Source of the DNA: an uncultured bacterium
GTDB taxonomy: Bacteria; Desulfobacterota; Desulfobaccia; Desulfobaccales; 0-14-0-80-60-11
Assembly (NCBI GenBank): GCA_937943575.1
Contig: CALEAV010000042.1
Span: forward strand, 1-49,544
Direction of reading: 5' to 3'
DNA length: 49,544 nucleotides
Positions 46,865 to 49,544 of this stretch are shown here, in pieces; positions within the stretch are counted from its first letter, which is position 1, and the number at the start of each line of letters is the position of its first letter. Made by a program: the position numbers and the translations under genes. The notes beneath the pieces were generated by a model. The model searched no databases. It saw nothing but the letters and a program-made list of their open reading frames with translations, and had not been told where the DNA came from.

Positions 46865-46897
46865 GACTTTGGACTTTGGACCTTGGACTTTGGACTC
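46865..46897 (-). repeat. Right terminal inverted repeat of the IVS-like element
   Basis: Read on the minus strand it begins GAGTCCAAAGTCCAAGGT. It matches the left end at 28 of 33 positions, all differences being G/A or C/T changes. Confidence 0.75.
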
Positions 46898-46911
46898 TAT
46901 CGGTGAATGAC

Positions 46912-49544
46912 ATGTCGAAATATGGCTTAAAGCTTTGGGAAACGCGAAAGACTTTGCCGCGGCCTTACCCGGTTGACCGGGTGATCAAGGGCGAGGACGA
47001 AGGCGGCTGCGGGGTCACCGGTTTTGCCGCCAGCGTGCCGGTGTCCGGCCGGCACATCTTCCTGCCCTCGGTGCAGATGCACAATCGGGGCAACGGCAAG
47101 GGTGGGGGCATCGCCGCGGTGGGGCTGGACGCCGACTCCCTGGGCGTCAGCCAGGAGCTGCTGGAGGAGAGCTATCTCATCCAGGTGGCCTACCTGGACC
47201 CGGAGGTGCGCCCCCAGGTGGAGGCCCGCTTCATCACCAACATCTTCCGGGTGGACCACATGGCGCCGGTGCCCGCCATGGCCGACTGGCGGGACTTGCC
47301 CGGCCTGGAGGTGCGGCCGCCGGACGTCTGGCGCTATTTTGTCCGGGTCAAGACCGAGGTGCTGCAGTATTTCATCCATCAGCACCGCCTCTATGAGCTC
47401 CCCTGGCGGCTGGTGGAGGATGAGTTCGTTTCCCAGAACTGCTATAAGCTCAACCAGGCCTTTTATGCCTCCCTGGGGGAGAAGAAGGCCTTTGTGCTCT
47501 CCCAGGGCCGCAACCTCATGATCCTGAAAATCGTGGGGTATGCCGAGGAGGCCGCCCTCTACTACAACCTCCTGGATGTCAAGGCCCATATCTGGATTGC
47601 GCACCAGCGCTATCCCACCCGGGGGCGGGTCTGGCACCCGGGGGGCGCCCATCCCTTCGCGGCCCTGAACGTGGCCCTGGTGCACAACGGCGATTTCGCC
47701 AACTACCATTCGGTGAGCGAATACCTGCGCCAGCGCCATTTTTACCCCCAGTTCCTCACCGACACCGAGGTGGCGGTGCTGCTGTTTGACCTGTGGCACC
47801 GGCTCTACGGCTACCCCCTGGAGTATGTCATTGAGGCGCTGGCCCCCACCACCGAGCGGGATTTTGATCTCCTGCCACCGGAGAAGCAACGGGTCTACCG
47901 GCATCTGCAGGCGGCCCACATCCACGGCTCGCCGGACGGCCCCTGGTTCTTCATCATCGCCCGCAACGACACGGCGAGGCAGCGCCTGGAGCTCATCGGC
48001 ATCACCGACACCTCCATGCTCCGGCCTCAGGTCTTTGCGCTCTCCGAAGGCCAGGTGCAGATAGGGCTTGTCTGCTCCGAGAAGCAGGCCATCGACGCCA
48101 CCCTGGCCTCCCTGGCGGCGGAGGACCCCCGCTTCTGCCCGGTGGCTGACCTCTACTGGAATGCCCGGGGCGGCAGCCACACCGACGGCGGCGCCTTCAT
48201 CTTCTCCCTGGAGAAGCGGGACGGCCGGATGGTGCTGAGCTGCCACGACAAGTTCGGCAAGCCCACCACCGTGCCTTGGTTCCAGAAGCCCTGGGAGGGG
48301 ACGGTCCTGCCCCTGACCCCGGAGCGTCTGGCGGAAGCCGCCCCCCTCCTCACCGACCTTCTGGCCGACGGGAGCGGCTTTGCCTTTTACGATCACGTGA
48401 GGGTGCGGGTGCCCGGCTGGCCCTACTCCCGCTTTCTGGAGTTCATCCAGATGGCGGCCCGCCTGGCCCGGGAGGAGGACGAGCTGACGGCCGCCCTGAT
48501 CCGGGGCCTCACCCTGCTGCTGGACCGGCGCTACGACCCGGGGGACAAGAAACGCAGCCACCTGGTGCGCCTGCTCATGGACACCCTGACGGGGATCTTC
48601 CTGGCCATGCCCCCCATCGGCAGGGACCATCCCAGCCGCTACCGGGCCATCGACGGGGACACCCGGGGCGAGCTCGTGCCGCCGCACCGGCCGGAGGCGG
48701 TCCTGGTGCTCCATGCCGCCAAGTTTCCGCCCGAGGGGGAGGACTGCGACGCGCGGCTGCTCTGCCAGGCCCATGCCCTGGGCTGGCGGCGCTTTATCTG
48801 CCACGGCTACCGCGGCCAGCGCTTCACCGGCTGCGGCTTCGGGCTGGGCACCGACGACGTCCGCATCGACGTCTACGGCAGCTCCGGGGACTACCTGGCC
48901 AGCGGCATCGACGGCATGGAGATCCACGTGCACGGCAACGGCCAGGACCAGCTGGGCCAGATCATGAAGCGGGGCAGGCTGGTGGTCTGCGGCGATGTGG
49001 GGCAGACCTTCATGTACGGTGCCAAGGGCGGGGAGGTGTATGTCATGGGGAACGCCGCCGGCCGGCCCCTCATCAACGCCGTGGGCCGCCCCCGGGTGGT
49101 GATCAACGGCACCGCCCTGGACTTTCTGGCGGAGTCCTTCATGGCCGGTGACCCCCTCAAGGGCGGCGGCTTCGTCGTGGTCAACGGCCTGGAGTTCGAC
49201 CATCGGGGCCGCCTCCGGGACCAGGCCACCCCGTACCCGGGCGCCAACCTCTTTTCCCTGGCCTCCGGCGGCGCCATCTATATCCGGGACCCCTTCCGCC
49301 TGGTGGGCGACGACCAGCTCAACGGCGGCGAACTGGTGGAGCTGAGCCAGGCTGACTGGGACCTCATCCGGCCGTATCTGGAGGAAAACGAGCGCCTCTT
49401 CGGCATCCGGCTGGAGCAGGACCTCCTCACCGTGGACGGGGAGCCAAGGCCTTTTTATGAGGTCTACCGCAAGGTGCAGGCGGTGAAGTTGGCGGTGCTG
49501 GCCCAGGTGGCGCAGGAGTCCGGCCTGGAAGAGGTGGGGTGGGG
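46912..49544 (+). CDS. Glutamine amidotransferase / GXGXG glutamate synthase subunit (partial)
   Basis: Frame of 877 codons still open at the window edge. The N-terminus is a class II amidotransferase: GEDEGGCGVTGF (the candidate nucleophile Cys near residue 33, not at residue 2), HQRYPTRGRVWHPGGAHPFA and LVHNGDFANYHSVSEY. The second half is the GXGXG beta-helix (IHVHGNGQDQLGQIMKRGRL and CGDVGQTFMYGAKGGEVYVM) with a long tail. This is the ammonia-generating subunit of a split glutamate synthase. GGTGA lies six bases before the ATG at 46912. The mature N-terminus after processing cannot be set. Confidence 0.85.
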   Translation, partial: MSKYGLKLWETRKTLPRPYPVDRVIKGEDEGGCGVTGFAASVPVSGRHIFLPSVQMHNRGNGKGGGIAAVGLDADSLGVSQELLEESYLIQVAYLDPEVRPQVEARFITNIFRVDHMAPVPAMADWRDLPGLEVRPPDVWRYFVRVKTEVLQYFIHQHRLYELPWRLVEDEFVSQNCYKLNQAFYASLGEKKAFVLSQGRNLMILKIVGYAEEAALYYNLLDVKAHIWIAHQRYPTRGRVWHPGGAHPFAALNVALVHNGDFANYHSVSEYLRQRHFYPQFLTDTEVAVLLFDLWHRLYGYPLEYVIEALAPTTERDFDLLPPEKQRVYRHLQAAHIHGSPDGPWFFIIARNDTARQRLELIGITDTSMLRPQVFALSEGQVQIGLVCSEKQAIDATLASLAAEDPRFCPVADLYWNARGGSHTDGGAFIFSLEKRDGRMVLSCHDKFGKPTTVPWFQKPWEGTVLPLTPERLAEAAPLLTDLLADGSGFAFYDHVRVRVPGWPYSRFLEFIQMAARLAREEDELTAALIRGLTLLLDRRYDPGDKKRSHLVRLLMDTLTGIFLAMPPIGRDHPSRYRAIDGDTRGELVPPHRPEAVLVLHAAKFPPEGEDCDARLLCQAHALGWRRFICHGYRGQRFTGCGFGLGTDDVRIDVYGSSGDYLASGIDGMEIHVHGNGQDQLGQIMKRGRLVVCGDVGQTFMYGAKGGEVYVMGNAAGRPLINAVGRPRVVINGTALDFLAESFMAGDPLKGGGFVVVNGLEFDHRGRLRDQATPYPGANLFSLASGGAIYIRDPFRLVGDDQLNGGELVELSQADWDLIRPYLEENERLFGIRLEQDLLTVDGEPRPFYEVYRKVQAVKLAVLAQVAQESGLEEVGW

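Larger units (their letters stand above)
46222..46897. mobile_element. IVS-like element with terminal inverted repeats
   Basis: A 676-bp AT-rich segment inside the glutamate synthase genes. Each end is a 33-base imperfect inverted repeat (46222-46254 and 46865-46897) made of GTCCAAGG/GTCCAAAG-like units; 28 of 33 bases agree. It starts one base after the stop of the FMN subunit gene and ends 14 bases before the next start. It carries one gene, a four-helix-bundle protein. Near the right end the pattern GACTAATCTT(T/C)TTGAC(C/T)TTGG is duplicated (about 46819-46870). No clear target-site duplication is visible. Confidence 0.75.

Overview
The window is about 49.5 kb of GC-rich DNA (roughly two-thirds G+C) from a bacterium that looks like an anaerobic member of Desulfobacterota (Desulfobacca- or Syntrophobacter-like). 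This rests on the gene mix: a long complex I cluster, CarD, Rho, IHF, sigma-54 promoters with a NifA-type activator, MvhD and MetV proteins, a NapH-like ferredoxin with a CD1871A-type microprotein, and archaeal-style split glutamate synthase genes. This is inference from gene content; no rRNA gene is present. I see no tRNA, rRNA, prophage or CRISPR array.

Layout. 1-156: the end of a probable glycosyltransferase. 193-10250: nuoGHIJKLMN on the plus strand, closed by a clear intrinsic terminator. 10561-16943: an MBL-fold hydrolase, a Clp1/Grc3-like polynucleotide kinase, a secreted DUF6600-like protein with a Gly/Pro repeat tail, and enolase. 16944-18209: a gene-poor stretch with a degenerate ~60-nt tandem repeat, a possible folded RNA and a copied piece of the enolase 3' end. 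18210-24945: small membrane protein, LysE exporter, glyoxalase II-like hydrolase, coaBC, family 4 uracil-DNA glycosylase, NfeD, slipin, a Rho_N-domain miniprotein and a His/Cys/Gly-rich small protein. 25365-33142 (minus strand): rho, coaE, rluD-like, PIN/TRAM protein, carD, ychF, an IHF/HU subunit, NapH-like ferredoxin and a 43-residue CXXC protein. 33437-36452 (plus): isochorismatase-like hydrolase, iron-sulfur flavoprotein, NifA-like activator. 36585-37886 (minus): a RAD55-like/XRE/cupin regulator. 38353-49544 (plus): nitrogen assimilation.

The nitrogen region is the most interesting part. Two genes, an FMN glutamate synthase-type protein and a type I-alpha glutamine synthetase, each have a sigma-54 promoter with exact GG-N10-GC geometry. 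Downstream of glnA lie an MvhD-like electron-transfer protein, a MetV-like protein, a diverged ferredoxin/glutamate synthase-like protein, a full ferredoxin-FMN glutamate synthase subunit and a glutamine amidotransferase/GXGXG subunit cut by the window edge. MvhD and MetV are known from methylene-THF reductase/heterodisulfide reductase complexes, but no metF or hdrABC is seen here. I infer that they may wire electrons into a multi-subunit glutamate synthase. A NifA-type activator and a RAD55-like/XRE/cupin regulator encoded just upstream are plausible controllers. A 676-bp AT-rich element with imperfect terminal inverted repeats and a four-helix-bundle (23S IVS-type) gene sits between the FMN and amidotransferase subunits.
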